64,000 bases of DNA from Baekduia soli (GTDB lineage: Bacteria > Actinomycetota > Thermoleophilia > Solirubrobacterales > Solirubrobacteraceae), in assembly GCF_007970665.1 (NCBI RefSeq), contig NZ_CP042430.1, positions 4,402,001 through 4,466,000 of the forward strand, in the 5' to 3' direction. The translations under genes and the position numbers were made by a program. Each line of letters begins with the position of its first letter. Positions within the stretch are counted from its first letter, which is position 1. The notes under the pieces are model-generated. The model was not told the origin of the DNA and searched no databases. It saw only the letters and a program-made list of their open reading frames with translations. Shown here piece by piece: positions 1 to 8,582 of this stretch.

Positions 1-590
1 GCGGCGGCGCAGCTCGCGCACCGGGGTGCTCAGCCGCCGCTGCGCCAGGCTGAGCAGGTAGCAGGCCCCGGCGACCAGCAACCCCTCGGCGCTGACGTGC
101 AGCGCGTTGACCCACCATCCCGTCAGCGCCGGGAACGCACCCCACGACGCCGCGAACCAGCGGTCGGAGTGCAGGCGGCCGCCGAAGAGCTCCAGGTTGT
201 AGGCCACGGTCAGGAAGGCCCGGCCGCCACGAGCGGCAGCAGCGTCAGCGACACGACGAGCGAGCCGGCGATCCCGATCGCCACCGCGCCGCCCAGGCCC
301 ACGACGGCGAGCACGTCGAGCGTCCGGTCCGAGAGGCGCGTGCCCAGCGGACGCCCGCGCCGCTCGTCCAGCGCGTGGGCGGCGACGCCGACGGCGAGCG
401 CGAACGCCGCCAGCGCCCAGGCCAGGCGCCCGGCGTGCAGGCTGGGCGCGACGGCCGCGCCGATCGCGACGTAGCTCAGGTGCCAGGCCGTGTAGGGCGG
501 GTGCAGCAGCGTGACGAGGTCCCGCCACCCGCCGGGGCGCAGCGCGTAGAAGGCCGGGCGCTCAAGCGGGCCGTGGATCGCCGCCGCCGT
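1..590 (-). pseudogene. UbiA-like polytopic membrane protein, frameshifted and cut by window edge
   Basis: Read on the minus strand, one frame gives a hydrophobic protein (ERPAFYALRPGGWRDL..., then AHALDERRGRPLGT) that stops after LPLVAAG. The next frame continues as FLTVAYNLELFGGRLHSD and runs off position 1. The break is near 215-226 and one missing base would join the halves. The polar DERRGRPLGTRLSD segment between membrane helices resembles the Asp-rich motif of UbiA-type prenyltransferases; that assignment is inference. It follows directly on the methyltransferase, but the frame has no ATG, GTG or TTG after its last upstream stop, so its true start is unclear and a second indel near 570-610 is possible. 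Confidence 0.55.
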
Positions 591-1320
591 CCCTCGTGCC
601 CCACATGACCACGCCCGCGCCGAAGCTCATGCGCCGCACGCCGACGCCGCCGATCCCGGCCTCCTCCCACAGCCCGGGCAGCGTGTCGAGCGGGTGGCGC
701 GCGTAGAAGCCCGGGATGCTGCGGGCCAGGAAGCGGCCCGTCTGCGCCCACTCACGCGAGACCAGCCGCCCGGCGGCCGGGAGCCCCGCGCGGGTCCACA
801 GGTCCCAGAGGCTGCGCAGCGGCCCCGGGTCCGGGACGCCGAACTCCAGCGTCGCGATCCGCCCGCCCGGCGCCACGACGCGCGCCAGCTCGCGCAGGGT
901 TGCGGCGGGGTCGTCGACGTAGCGCAGCAGGTAGGTGAACGTGAGGTGGTCGAACGCGCCGTCGTCGAACGGCAGGTGCTCGGCCTCGCCGGTCACCAGC
1001 GTCACCCGGCGCGCCAGCTGCGGGTCTCCGGCCAGCCGCGCGCGGGCGCCGGCGAGCATGTGCGGGCTCTGGTCCAGGCCGACGATCGAGCAGCCGTAGC
1101 GGCGCACGAGCGCCTGGGCGACCATCCCCGTGCCCGTGGCCACGTCGAGCACGCGCTGGCCGGGGTGCGCGCCGATCCGGTCGACCATCGCCCGGCGCCA
1201 GCGCGGGTCCTGGCCGAAGCTCAGCGCCGCGCCGACGCGGTCGTAGTGGCGCGGGAGCCCGGCGAACAGCTGCAGCGCGTGCTCCTTGCGGGCGCCGCGG
1301 GTCGCCGCGTGGTCGGTCAT
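562..1320 (-). CDS. UbiE/MenG-like class I SAM-dependent methyltransferase
   Basis: 252 residues, close to the usual UbiE/MenG length. The SAM-binding glycine motif VLDVATGTGMVAQ lies near residue 60, followed by an acidic VGLDQS strand and a post-I region (LPFDDGAFDHLTFTYLLRYV) typical of ubiquinone/menaquinone methyltransferases. It probably methylates a quinone or other lipid; the substrate cannot be read from the sequence. The downstream neighbour is a UbiA-like membrane protein, which fits isoprenoid-quinone or lipid chemistry. It is divergent from the DNA ligase across about 60 bp. Confidence 0.8.
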   Translation of the reverse strand: MTDHAATRGARKEHALQLFAGLPRHYDRVGAALSFGQDPRWRRAMVDRIGAHPGQRVLDVATGTGMVAQALVRRYGCSIVGLDQSPHMLAGARARLAGDPQLARRVTLVTGEAEHLPFDDGAFDHLTFTYLLRYVDDPAATLRELARVVAPGGRIATLEFGVPDPGPLRSLWDLWTRAGLPAAGRLVSREWAQTGRFLARSIPGFYARHPLDTLPGLWEEAGIGGVGVRRMSFGAGVVMWGTRDGGGDPRPA

Positions 1321-1382
1321 CGCCCCACAGCTTCCCGGTCGGCGGCGGCGGGCGCAACCGACCGGTGCGCCACCATGGCGGG

Positions 1383-2879
1383 GTGCTGTTCGCCGAGCTG
1401 GCCGTCACCTCCGCCGCCGTCGCCGGGGCCCGCTCGCGACGGGAGAAGGCCCGGCTGCTGGCCGACGCGCTGCGCCGCCTGGATCCGGGCGAGGTCGAGG
1501 CGGGCGTGGCCCACCTCAGCGGCGAGCTGCGCCAGCGCCGGACGGGGGTCGGCTGGGCGGCGCTGCGCGACCTGCCCGCCCCGGCCGCCGAGCCGACGCT
1601 GCAGGTCGGCGACGTCGACGCTGCGCTGCAGCGGCTGGCGGCGCTGGCCGGCCCCGGCTCGCAGGCGGCGCGCCGCGACGGCGTCGCGGCGCTGTTCGGG
1701 CGCGCGACGGCGCCCGAGCAGGCGTTCCTGCGCGCGCTGATCGGCGGCGAGCTGCGCCAGGGCGCGCTGGCCGGCGTCATGGCCGAGGCGGTCGCCGCCG
1801 CGACCGGCATCCCGCGCGCGGCCGTCGACCGCGCCGCGATGCTGGCCGGCGACCCGCGGATCGTCGCCCAGGTCGCGCTGCGCGCGGGCGAGCAGGGCCT
1901 CGCCGCCTTCGCCCTGCAGGTCGGTCGCCCGGTGGGCCCGATGCTCGCCTCCCCGGCGGCGTCGCTGGAGGACGCGATGGAGCGCGCGGGCGAGGCGGCG
2001 GTCGACGTCAAGCTCGACGGCGCGCGCATCCAGGTCCACCGCGACGGCGGCGACGTCGCGATCTTCAGCCGCTCGCTCGACGACCTCACCGCCCGGCTTC
2101 CCGGCGTCGTGGCCGCCGCGCTGGAGCTGCCGGTCCGCCGCGTGGTGCTCGACGGCGAGGCGCTGGCGCTGGACGCCGCCGGTCGCCCCGCGCCGTTCCA
2201 GGTCACCTCGTCGCGGATCGCCTCGGGCGCGCCGGGCATCGTCGGGGTGCTCTTCGACGTCCTGCACCTCGACGGCGAGGACCTCCTGGACGCGCCCCTC
2301 GCGCGCCGCGCGCAGGCGCTGGAGGCGGCGGTCCCCGAGGCGCTGCGGGTGCAGCGGGTGCTCACGGGCGACGTGGCCGCCGCCCGGGCGCACTTCGACG
2401 CCGCGCTGGCCGCCGGCCACGAGGGCGTGGTCGTCAAGGATCTCGGCGCCCCCTACGCGGCGGGCCGCCGCGGCGCGGGATGGCTGAAGGTCAAGCCGCG
2501 CCACACGCTCGACCTCGTCGTGCTCGCCGCCGAGTGGGGCCACGGGCGGCGCCGCGGGTGGCTGAGCAACCTGCACCTCGGCGCGCGGGCGGTCGGCGGC
2601 GAGGGCTTCGTCATGCTCGGCAAGACGTTCAAGGGCCTGACCGACGTCATGCTCGCCTGGCAGACCGAGCGCCTGCTCGCCCTGGAGACCGGCCGCGACG
2701 GGATCGTCGTGCACGTGGCGCCCGAGCTCGTCGTCGAGGTCGCCTTCGACGGGGTGCAGACCTCGCCGCGCTACCCCGGCGGGGTGGCCCTGCGCTTCGC
2801 CCGCGTCCTGCGCCACCGCGAGGACAAGCCGGCCGCCGCGGCCGACGACCTCGCCGCGGTCCTCGCGCTCAGGCGTTGA
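1383..2879 (+). CDS. ligB: ATP-dependent DNA ligase (LigB type)
   Basis: About 498 residues, the size of actinobacterial LigB. It joins nicks using ATP, with an enzyme-AMP intermediate. The adenylation motif KLDGARIQ (nucleophilic Lys near residue 210) follows an N-terminal DNA-binding domain beginning LFAELAVTSAAVAGARSR. Later nucleotidyltransferase motifs are present (LFDVLHLDGEDL, EGVVVKDL, GWLKVKP). I chose the GTG at 1383 because family members begin at this hydrophobic LFAE segment; an ATG at 1365 is in frame but adds only MRHHGG. No Ku or LigD lies nearby, so a role in NHEJ is not indicated. It ends 11 bp into the convergent MFS gene. Confidence 0.9.
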   Translation: MLFAELAVTSAAVAGARSRREKARLLADALRRLDPGEVEAGVAHLSGELRQRRTGVGWAALRDLPAPAAEPTLQVGDVDAALQRLAALAGPGSQAARRDGVAALFGRATAPEQAFLRALIGGELRQGALAGVMAEAVAAATGIPRAAVDRAAMLAGDPRIVAQVALRAGEQGLAAFALQVGRPVGPMLASPAASLEDAMERAGEAAVDVKLDGARIQVHRDGGDVAIFSRSLDDLTARLPGVVAAALELPVRRVVLDGEALALDAAGRPAPFQVTSSRIASGAPGIVGVLFDVLHLDGEDLLDAPLARRAQALEAAVPEALRVQRVLTGDVAAARAHFDAALAAGHEGVVVKDLGAPYAAGRRGAGWLKVKPRHTLDLVVLAAEWGHGRRRGWLSNLHLGARAVGGEGFVMLGKTFKGLTDVMLAWQTERLLALETGRDGIVVHVAPELVVEVAFDGVQTSPRYPGGVALRFARVLRHREDKPAAAADDLAAVLALRR

Positions 2880-4125
2880 CGCGGTCGCCGCCGCCGCCCG
2901 GCCCGGGCTCGGCGGCCAGCAGGCGCGGGGCGGCGGCGACCATCGCGGCGCCGACGACCAGGGCGAAGCCCAGCAGGGTCGTGCGCACGCTGAGGTGCTG
3001 CAGCGCGATCCCCACGCCGACGACCGGCACCGACAGCCCGACGTAGCCCGCCAGGAACAGGCCGGCCAGCGCCTCGGCACGCGACTCGGGGGCCGAGATC
3101 GAGCCCACCGTGCCGATCGCGCCCTTGAACACCGCGCCGATGCCGCCGCCGGCCAGGGCGCCGCCCGCGAGGAACAGGGCCAGGCTCGGCGTCGACAGCC
3201 ACGCAGCGACGACCGTGAGCGCCAGCCCGGCGAGCATGAGCCCGATGCCGGTGGCCAACATCCGGCGCAGCCGCCAGGACTGCATCGCGGCCTGCGCGAC
3301 GACGCCGGCCCAGAACGTCACGAACACCGCGACGCCCGCCAGCGCGTGCGACGGGTGGTGCAGCGCACCGCCCAGGAACGTCGCGCTGAGGCCCGTGAAG
3401 AGGCCGAGCGCGCCGAAGGACACGAACGCGCCGGCGGCCGCGGCGGCGAACCGCCCGCGCGCGGCCTCGGGGACCGCGACGCGCTGGGGCCGGTAGGCGG
3501 GCATCGGGTCGGCGCGGCGCCGGGTCTCGGGCGCGACGGCCACGAGCACGACCGCCAGCAGCAGGAGCGCGACGAACACGACGTAGGGCACGGCGAGCGG
3601 CCGGGCGACCCACTGCGCCAGCGCCCCGGAGATCAGCGGCCCCAGGCCCAGCCCGCCGAGGTTGACCGTCGTGGCCACCAGTTGCGCGCGCCGCGGCCCG
3701 TCGCCGGGCCGCGCCTCGGCGTGCAGCTCGGCCAGCCACGCGGTCGCGGTCGCCGTGACGACCCCGACCGAGAGGCCGTTGACCACGCGCGCGATGAGCA
3801 GGCCGGGCACCTCGCGCCAGGCCAGGAAGACCAGGGCGCTGAGGACCGAGACCGCGACGGCCGGCACGAGCACGCGCCGCCGGCCGTGCCAGTCCGAGAC
3901 GTGGCCGGCGAACACGAGGCTGGCGATGACCCCGATCGCGTAGGCCCCGTAGATGACGGTGATCGTGAACGAGGAGAACCCGTCGCGCTGCTGGTAGAGG
4001 CCGTACAGCGGGCTCGGCACGGTCGAGAAGGCCATGACGACGGTGAACGCATAGGCCACCGACCAGAAGCCGGCGTCGAGGCGGCGCCGGCGGGCCTGGG
4101 CGGCGGGATCCTGGGCGACGGCCAT
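2869..4125 (-). CDS. MFS transporter, drug-efflux type
   Basis: 418 residues with about 12 predicted membrane helices, the standard major facilitator fold. A Motif-A-like loop (GHVSDWHGRRRVLVP) follows helix 2 and a second charged loop follows helix 6. The sequence FSTVPSPLYGLYQQRDGFSS at the start of helix 1 is common in actinobacterial multidrug/sugar-efflux-like MFS proteins. The substrate is unknown. The start MAVAQD at 4125 is preferred; MPGMAVAQ at 4137 is the alternative. Its 3' end overlaps the ligase stop by 11 bp in convergent orientation. Confidence 0.82.
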   Translation of the reverse strand: MAVAQDPAAQARRRRLDAGFWSVAYAFTVVMAFSTVPSPLYGLYQQRDGFSSFTITVIYGAYAIGVIASLVFAGHVSDWHGRRRVLVPAVAVSVLSALVFLAWREVPGLLIARVVNGLSVGVVTATATAWLAELHAEARPGDGPRRAQLVATTVNLGGLGLGPLISGALAQWVARPLAVPYVVFVALLLLAVVLVAVAPETRRRADPMPAYRPQRVAVPEAARGRFAAAAAGAFVSFGALGLFTGLSATFLGGALHHPSHALAGVAVFVTFWAGVVAQAAMQSWRLRRMLATGIGLMLAGLALTVVAAWLSTPSLALFLAGGALAGGGIGAVFKGAIGTVGSISAPESRAEALAGLFLAGYVGLSVPVVGVGIALQHLSVRTTLLGFALVVGAAMVAAAPRLLAAEPGPGGGGDRVNA

Positions 4126-4172
4126 CCCCGGGAGCATGCCCGGCGGGGCGCCGGCGTGCGCGCCGGCGCGGG

Positions 4173-4403
4173 TCAGATCGCGCGCATGCGGTTGCTGCGC
4201 GCCAGGTGCGCCAGCTCGGCGAGGTCGAGCGCCTCCAGCAGCGGCGGGCGGCGCCGCCGGCGGATGGCGTCGAGCAGCGTCCCGGGCCCCGCCTCGCCAC
4301 GGCGCCGGACGACGTGGGCCAGCTCGTCCAACGCCCCGAGCGCCGACCGCCGGCGGTGACGCGCGCCGCCGGACCGGCCGCCGCCGGAGCCCAGGCTCGT
4401 CAT
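4173..4403 (-). CDS. small basic hypothetical protein
   Basis: 76 residues, Arg-rich, with an amphipathic C-terminal helix (LLEALDLAELAHLARSNRMRAI). I do not recognise the family. Its ATG overlaps the TGA of the upstream SnoaL-like gene (ATGA), so the two are probably translationally coupled. No membrane segment or signal peptide is visible. Confidence 0.45.
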   Translation of the reverse strand: MTSLGSGGGRSGGARHRRRSALGALDELAHVVRRRGEAGPGTLLDAIRRRRRPPLLEALDLAELAHLARSNRMRAI

Positions 4404-4855
4404 CCCTCGGGCCCGGACCGGAGCTCGGCGCCGTCGATCTCGGAGGGCTGCACGACCCCCAGGCGGCCCAGCGCGCCGACGTCGGAGAAGTAGTGGCAGG
4501 CCGCGGTGATGCGCCCGCCGTCGACGGCGTAGAGGCCGATGACGTCGATCTCGGCGGCCAGCCGCATGGCGCAGACCACCCGCCGGTCGTCGAGGAGGTA
4601 CAGGTCGCGCACGACCAGCTCCGCGTCGCCGGCGACGGCGGGCAGCGGCCGGTGGATCGCACAGCGGCGGTCCACGGAGCATCCGAGGCGGTCCTGCGTC
4701 GTGCCCGGCGGCAGGCGGTCGCCGGGCGTCGTGGTCAGCGCCTGCCCGTCGCCGGCGTTGTGCGAGGCGATCGCGCGGCGCACGACGTCGCCGGGGTCCG
4801 GGGCGGACCCGAGGGCCGACGGTGCTGGGGGCAGGAGAAGGGAGGTCCTCACCAC
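4400..4855 (-). CDS. SnoaL/NTF2-like protein
   Basis: About 151 residues from the GTG at 4855. An ATG at 4984 is in frame, but the added N-terminus is low-complexity Gly/Arg and unlikely to be real. DVVRRAIASHNAGDG resembles the opening helix of SnoaL-like proteins, and the C-terminal IDVIGLYAVDGGRITAACHYFSDVGAL resembles the usual strand and 'DGRI' turn of the NTF2 fold. Members are small isomerases, hydrolases or ligand binders; no specific role can be assigned. It is the upstream gene of a two-gene coupled unit with the small protein at 4173-4403. Confidence 0.6.
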   Translation of the reverse strand: MVRTSLLLPPAPSALGSAPDPGDVVRRAIASHNAGDGQALTTTPGDRLPPGTTQDRLGCSVDRRCAIHRPLPAVAGDAELVVRDLYLLDDRRVVCAMRLAAEIDVIGLYAVDGGRITAACHYFSDVGALGRLGVVQPSEIDGAELRSGPEG

Positions 4856-5185
4856 GGCCACTCCGAACGAGGTTGGGGATGTGGGCGCGGGCGAGGCTCG
4901 GCGCCCGCGTGACGCGTCGTCCCGGCCTCGGGTCCTCCCGACCGCCGGCCCTCGGCGAGGCCGGCCACCGCGCCCCTCGACCATAGTCCTGCCTGGGCGT
5001 CACGGTTCCGTACCTTTCCGCAGCCCGGGCGAGGCGGACTACGGATGGCCGACCGGTACTCGCGCCATCGAGGACCTACGCGATCTGTGAGGACGAGTGT
5101 TCAGGCGAACGTCATGTGGATCGCGACAGGCTGGCACGACGCCGGCGCGAGTCCTCGCGACCACCCTCCGATCACGGCAGGCCCC
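4856..5185. other. intergenic region, no supported gene
   Basis: This divergent stretch upstream of the SnoaL-like gene has no ORF with coding character in its own right. It presumably holds promoters for that gene, but I see no convincing -10/-35 pair or operator. Confidence 0.4.
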
Positions 5186-5457
5186 ATGTCCGACCCGGCA
5201 CCACCGGCCCGCATCCTCGTCGCCACCGACCGCACCTCGGCCACCCCGGCGCTGCTGGACGCCATCCGCGACCGCGCGGTGCGTCCCGGTCGACGGCCAG
5301 GTCTCGACCCGGCGCGACCCCATGGACGCCGTGGAGGAGACCCCTCTCGGTCACCGGCCGCGACGTCATCGAGCAGGTGCGCGGGACCCACGAGGGCGGC
5401 AACCTGGGCGCGCACGTCGAACCGCTCCCCGACCGGGCGCGACCGGACCGACCTCTG
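5186..5457 (+). pseudogene. remnant of a nucleotide-binding/universal-stress-like protein
   Basis: From the ATG at 5186 one frame reads MSDPAPPARILVATDRTSATPALLDAIRDRA, which resembles the first strand and helix of a small actinobacterial universal-stress-like family. The frame then loses coding character. A second frame gives RRDPMDAVEET and a third gives VTGRDVIEQVRGTHEGGNL before the next gene starts at 5458. This looks like a gene with an internal deletion and frameshifts. The family assignment is tentative. Confidence 0.35.
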
Positions 5458-6741
5458 ATGCGCCGCCGCCTGCTCGCGCCCGCCGCCGCCGTCCTCGCCG
5501 CGGCGGCCGCGTGGCCCGGCACCGCCGCGGCCGCGCCGCGTCCGATGCGCGCCGGGGTCTGGACGACCCCGGCCGAGCTGCGCGCGCTGCCCGAGCGCGG
5601 TCCGGCCTGGACGGCGCTCAAGCGCGTGGCCGACGAGCCGATCGGCACTCCGCACCTCAACGGCAAGAACAGCAGCGCCGACACCCACACGCTGGCCGCA
5701 GCGCTCGTCTACGCACGCACCGCCGACCCCGGCTACGCCACCAAGGTCCGGACCGCGCTGATGGCCGTCATCGGCAGCGAGCGCGGGGGCCGGACGCTCG
5801 CGCTCGCACGCGGGCTGCAGGCCTACGTCATCGCCGCCGACCTCGTCGACCTGCACCGCCTCGATCCCGCCGCAGACCAGGCCTTCCGGACCTGGCTGGC
5901 CGCCGTGCGCACCGAGCGCCTGCGCCCCGCCGACACCCCGACGCTCATCGCCACCCACGAGATCCGCCCCAACAACTGGGGCACCCACGCCGGCGCCAGC
6001 CGCATGGCCGCCGACGTCTACCTCGGCGACACCACCGACCTGGCCCGCGCCGCGAAGGTCTTCAAGGGCTGGCTGGGCGACCGCGCCGCCTACCACGGCT
6101 TCAAGTACGGGCCACGCTCCTGGCAGGCGGACCCCACCAGGCCCGTCGCGATCAACCCACCCGGCGCCGTGCTGCACGGCCACCCCGTCGACGGCGCCCT
6201 GCCCGACGACCTGCGCCGCGGATGCGGCTTCCAGTTCCCCCCGTGCCCGACCGGCTACCCATGGGAGGCCATGCAGGGCGCCGTCGTCCAGGCCGAGATC
6301 CTGCACCGCCAGGGCTACGACGCCTACGACTGGGGCCACCAGGCGCTGCTGCGCGCCACCCGCTTCCTGCTGGCCCTCGACCGCCGCTACCCCACCGGCG
6401 GCTGGGGCATCAGCGGCGACGACACCTGGATCCCCTGGCTGCTCAACGCCCGCTACCACACCCACCTGCCCACGACCTCGCCCACCCAGCCCGGCAAGGG
6501 GATCGGCTTCACCGACTGGACCCTGGGCCCCACCGGCCGCCGCGTCACCGGATCCACCGCCGGCACGCCCACCCCGACCACGACACCGCCGCCCTCCGGG
6601 AGCCCGGCATCCGACCCGGGCCGGTCCTCATCGCCGTCGGCCACCCTCCCCGGCGAGTTGGGAATCGGTGCGCTGGTGCTCGCCGCCGCTCTGACCGCCG
6701 TGCTGGCCAGACGCCGCGGGCAGCGCCACGCCCGACCCTAG
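5458..6741 (+). CDS. secreted alginate-lyase-like protein with C-terminal anchor
   Basis: 427 residues. The N-terminus MRRRLLAPAAAVLAAAAAW is a signal peptide, probably cleaved after an Ala-rich AAAA site. The body is helical; RPNNWGTHAGASRMAADVYL resembles the catalytic Asn-rich helix of alginate-lyase-type (alpha/alpha) polysaccharide lyases. After about residue 365 comes a Thr/Pro/Ser-rich linker, then LPGEL, a hydrophobic helix and a basic tail (ARRRGQRHARP). This layout is like a sortase substrate or membrane-anchored surface protein, although LPGEL is not a standard LPXTG. The start is the ATG directly after the preceding stop. The polysaccharide substrate is unknown. Confidence 0.65.
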   Translation: MRRRLLAPAAAVLAAAAAWPGTAAAAPRPMRAGVWTTPAELRALPERGPAWTALKRVADEPIGTPHLNGKNSSADTHTLAAALVYARTADPGYATKVRTALMAVIGSERGGRTLALARGLQAYVIAADLVDLHRLDPAADQAFRTWLAAVRTERLRPADTPTLIATHEIRPNNWGTHAGASRMAADVYLGDTTDLARAAKVFKGWLGDRAAYHGFKYGPRSWQADPTRPVAINPPGAVLHGHPVDGALPDDLRRGCGFQFPPCPTGYPWEAMQGAVVQAEILHRQGYDAYDWGHQALLRATRFLLALDRRYPTGGWGISGDDTWIPWLLNARYHTHLPTTSPTQPGKGIGFTDWTLGPTGRRVTGSTAGTPTPTTTPPPSGSPASDPGRSSSPSATLPGELGIGALVLAAALTAVLARRRGQRHARP

Positions 6742-6781
6742 CCACCGCAGAGCCCGACGGCCCATCGGCCAGCGACCCGGA

Positions 6782-8374
6782 TCACGGCCCGGGGACGGCG
6801 CACCCCGGTCTGTCCTGGACCAACCGGGCCACCGAGAACCGGGCGGTCAGGGTGAAGGTCCCGGTCTCGGGCGTCTTCAGCAGCGTCCATCCGGCACGCG
6901 GCGAGACGCACGCGCGGCCACCCGTGACGTCCCAGTAGGGCGTCCAGTGCACGCGGAGCAGCACCGACCCCGGGCGTCGCACCTCCACTCGAACCCCCGA
7001 GCCGGTCAGCCGCACGGCACCGGCACGCCCGGAGCCCAACGCCAGCGGGTCGAGCACGCGGTACAGACGCCAGTGACGGCCCGCCCAGATCTGCTGCAGG
7101 AACGGAGCACCACGCCGGACCATGGCGGCCTCCGTCCGGCCCGAGGGATCCATGCGCGTGTCGGGCAGCGCGACGTAGTCCACGGCGTTGGCCCGCAGCC
7201 ACCGGTCATAGACGGCCGGCGTCAGCCGATGGTCGTAGAACAAGGGGTTGAGGCGACGATCCAGCTGGCGCTCCCACCCGCGCGCCAGGGCGAACCTGCG
7301 TGCCAGGTACACGGTCTCCCAATGCCCCTGGGTGAACGGCACCTCGACGCGACCGGCCGTGGCGCCCACGGCCCGCAGCTTGGCGACCAGCGGCTGGTAG
7401 TAGGCACTCGCGGCCGACGGGTCGTCCCATCCGCGCGCGGCCTGGGTGATCGGGTCGATCCACTGCCATGCGGCGGCGGCGCACAGGATGAGCAGGAGCA
7501 CCACCCGACGGACCGCGGGCGCGGTGGCCGCCGCAACGAGGAGCACGGGGGCCGCGAACGCGGTCCCCAGCCGCGTGATGTTGCCGCCCATCGGGCTGGC
7601 GATGACGAAGCACAGCACAGCGGCCGCGGCGTACAGCACCAGCGCGACGCGCAGGTGCCTCCGGCGTCCGACCGCGACCGCGGCCGCCAGCGAGATCGAG
7701 AGCGTCACCGCGAACGACGACCAGGAGAACGGCTGCGATCCGCCTTCGGGGAACGCGACGCTGAGCGCGACGACGCCCGCGAGCGCGGCGAGGCCGGTCA
7801 CGAGCGCGGCCCAGTGCCGATCGACGATCCACAGCGCCGCGCAGACGAGTGCGAGGAACAGACCCGCCACGGGGCTCGTGGCCGCGCAGCCCAGCGCGAG
7901 CACGGCCGCGCTGCGCGGCCGGTGGTGCACGAGCGCGAACACCGCGGCCAACCCGAACGACACTCCGAGCGCGTACGTCATCCGGCCGATCAGCAGGTCC
8001 GCCGAGCACCCCACCGCGAACCACCACCGTGCTGCCGTCGCCCCGCGACCTGCCACCAGGGCATCGAACAACGCCGCCGACGCCACCGCCGCCGACGCGC
8101 CCGCCAGGCGCACGCCGACCGCCGCGCCGACGGCGGGGAACACGAGCGAGTACCCGGGCAGGTGGTGCCCGCCGTACCAGCTGTTGTCCCAGACCGCGAA
8201 CCCGTTGGCCGCGAACAGGCCCACCCGGTGCAGTTGCGCCGCGAGGTCCGCGGTGGCCGGCCCGACGAGCAGCCATAGGCCGGCCAACAGGGCCGTGAGC
8301 ATCCAACTCGGCGGGGATCGTCGCCAGTCGACACGGCCGCGTGCGGGCACGATCACCCCTGCAGCATCGGCCAC
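6782..8374 (-). CDS. polytopic membrane protein, GT-C glycosyltransferase-like
   Basis: 530 residues, about 11-12 hydrophobic segments up to residue ~310, then a soluble C-terminal domain. The first extracytoplasmic loop contains VWDNSWYGGHHLPGYSLVF, similar in placement to the acidic loop of membrane glycosyltransferases. The C-terminal part (NPLFYDHRLTPAVYDRWL, VDYVALPDTRMDPSG) resembles the external domains of actinobacterial 'GT-C-like' proteins. No specific reaction is recognisable. It is the first gene of the divergent pair facing the small plus-strand genes at 8.4-9.5 kb and belongs to the surface-glycan block. Confidence 0.62.
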   Translation of the reverse strand: MADAAGVIVPARGRVDWRRSPPSWMLTALLAGLWLLVGPATADLAAQLHRVGLFAANGFAVWDNSWYGGHHLPGYSLVFPAVGAAVGVRLAGASAAVASAALFDALVAGRGATAARWWFAVGCSADLLIGRMTYALGVSFGLAAVFALVHHRPRSAAVLALGCAATSPVAGLFLALVCAALWIVDRHWAALVTGLAALAGVVALSVAFPEGGSQPFSWSSFAVTLSISLAAAVAVGRRRHLRVALVLYAAAAVLCFVIASPMGGNITRLGTAFAAPVLLVAAATAPAVRRVVLLLILCAAAAWQWIDPITQAARGWDDPSAASAYYQPLVAKLRAVGATAGRVEVPFTQGHWETVYLARRFALARGWERQLDRRLNPLFYDHRLTPAVYDRWLRANAVDYVALPDTRMDPSGRTEAAMVRRGAPFLQQIWAGRHWRLYRVLDPLALGSGRAGAVRLTGSGVRVEVRRPGSVLLRVHWTPYWDVTGGRACVSPRAGWTLLKTPETGTFTLTARFSVARLVQDRPGCAVPGP

Positions 8375-8449
8375 CGCCGCTGAACGGCTCCTGTACGCGC
8401 CACGCGCGTTCAGGTCGCATTCAGCCGCGACCCCCCTACGATGGCGGTG

Positions 8450-8533
8450 ATGTCGGTCTCAGACCTCGACCCCGTCGGCCTGCTGTTCGGCGCCTCCGCG
8501 GTGCTGATCTATCGCCGGCTGCGGCGCAGCTAG
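8450..8533 (+). CDS. very small single-helix membrane peptide
   Basis: A 27-residue ORF (30 if the ATG at 8441 is used) ends in a hydrophobic stretch followed by YRRLRRS. It has the form of the membrane-anchor-plus-arginine tail that ends wall-sorted proteins. It could be a true small membrane protein or the tail of a lost surface gene. A possible -10 (TACGAT) overlaps 8437-8442, which would put the ATG at 8450 at or near the transcript start. The next gene follows closely downstream. Confidence 0.35.
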   Translation: MSVSDLDPVGLLFGASAVLIYRRLRRS

Positions 8534-8582
8534 GACCCTGGGCACGCACGTCGCAAGCCGTCGAGTCGGCCTGACGACGCTG

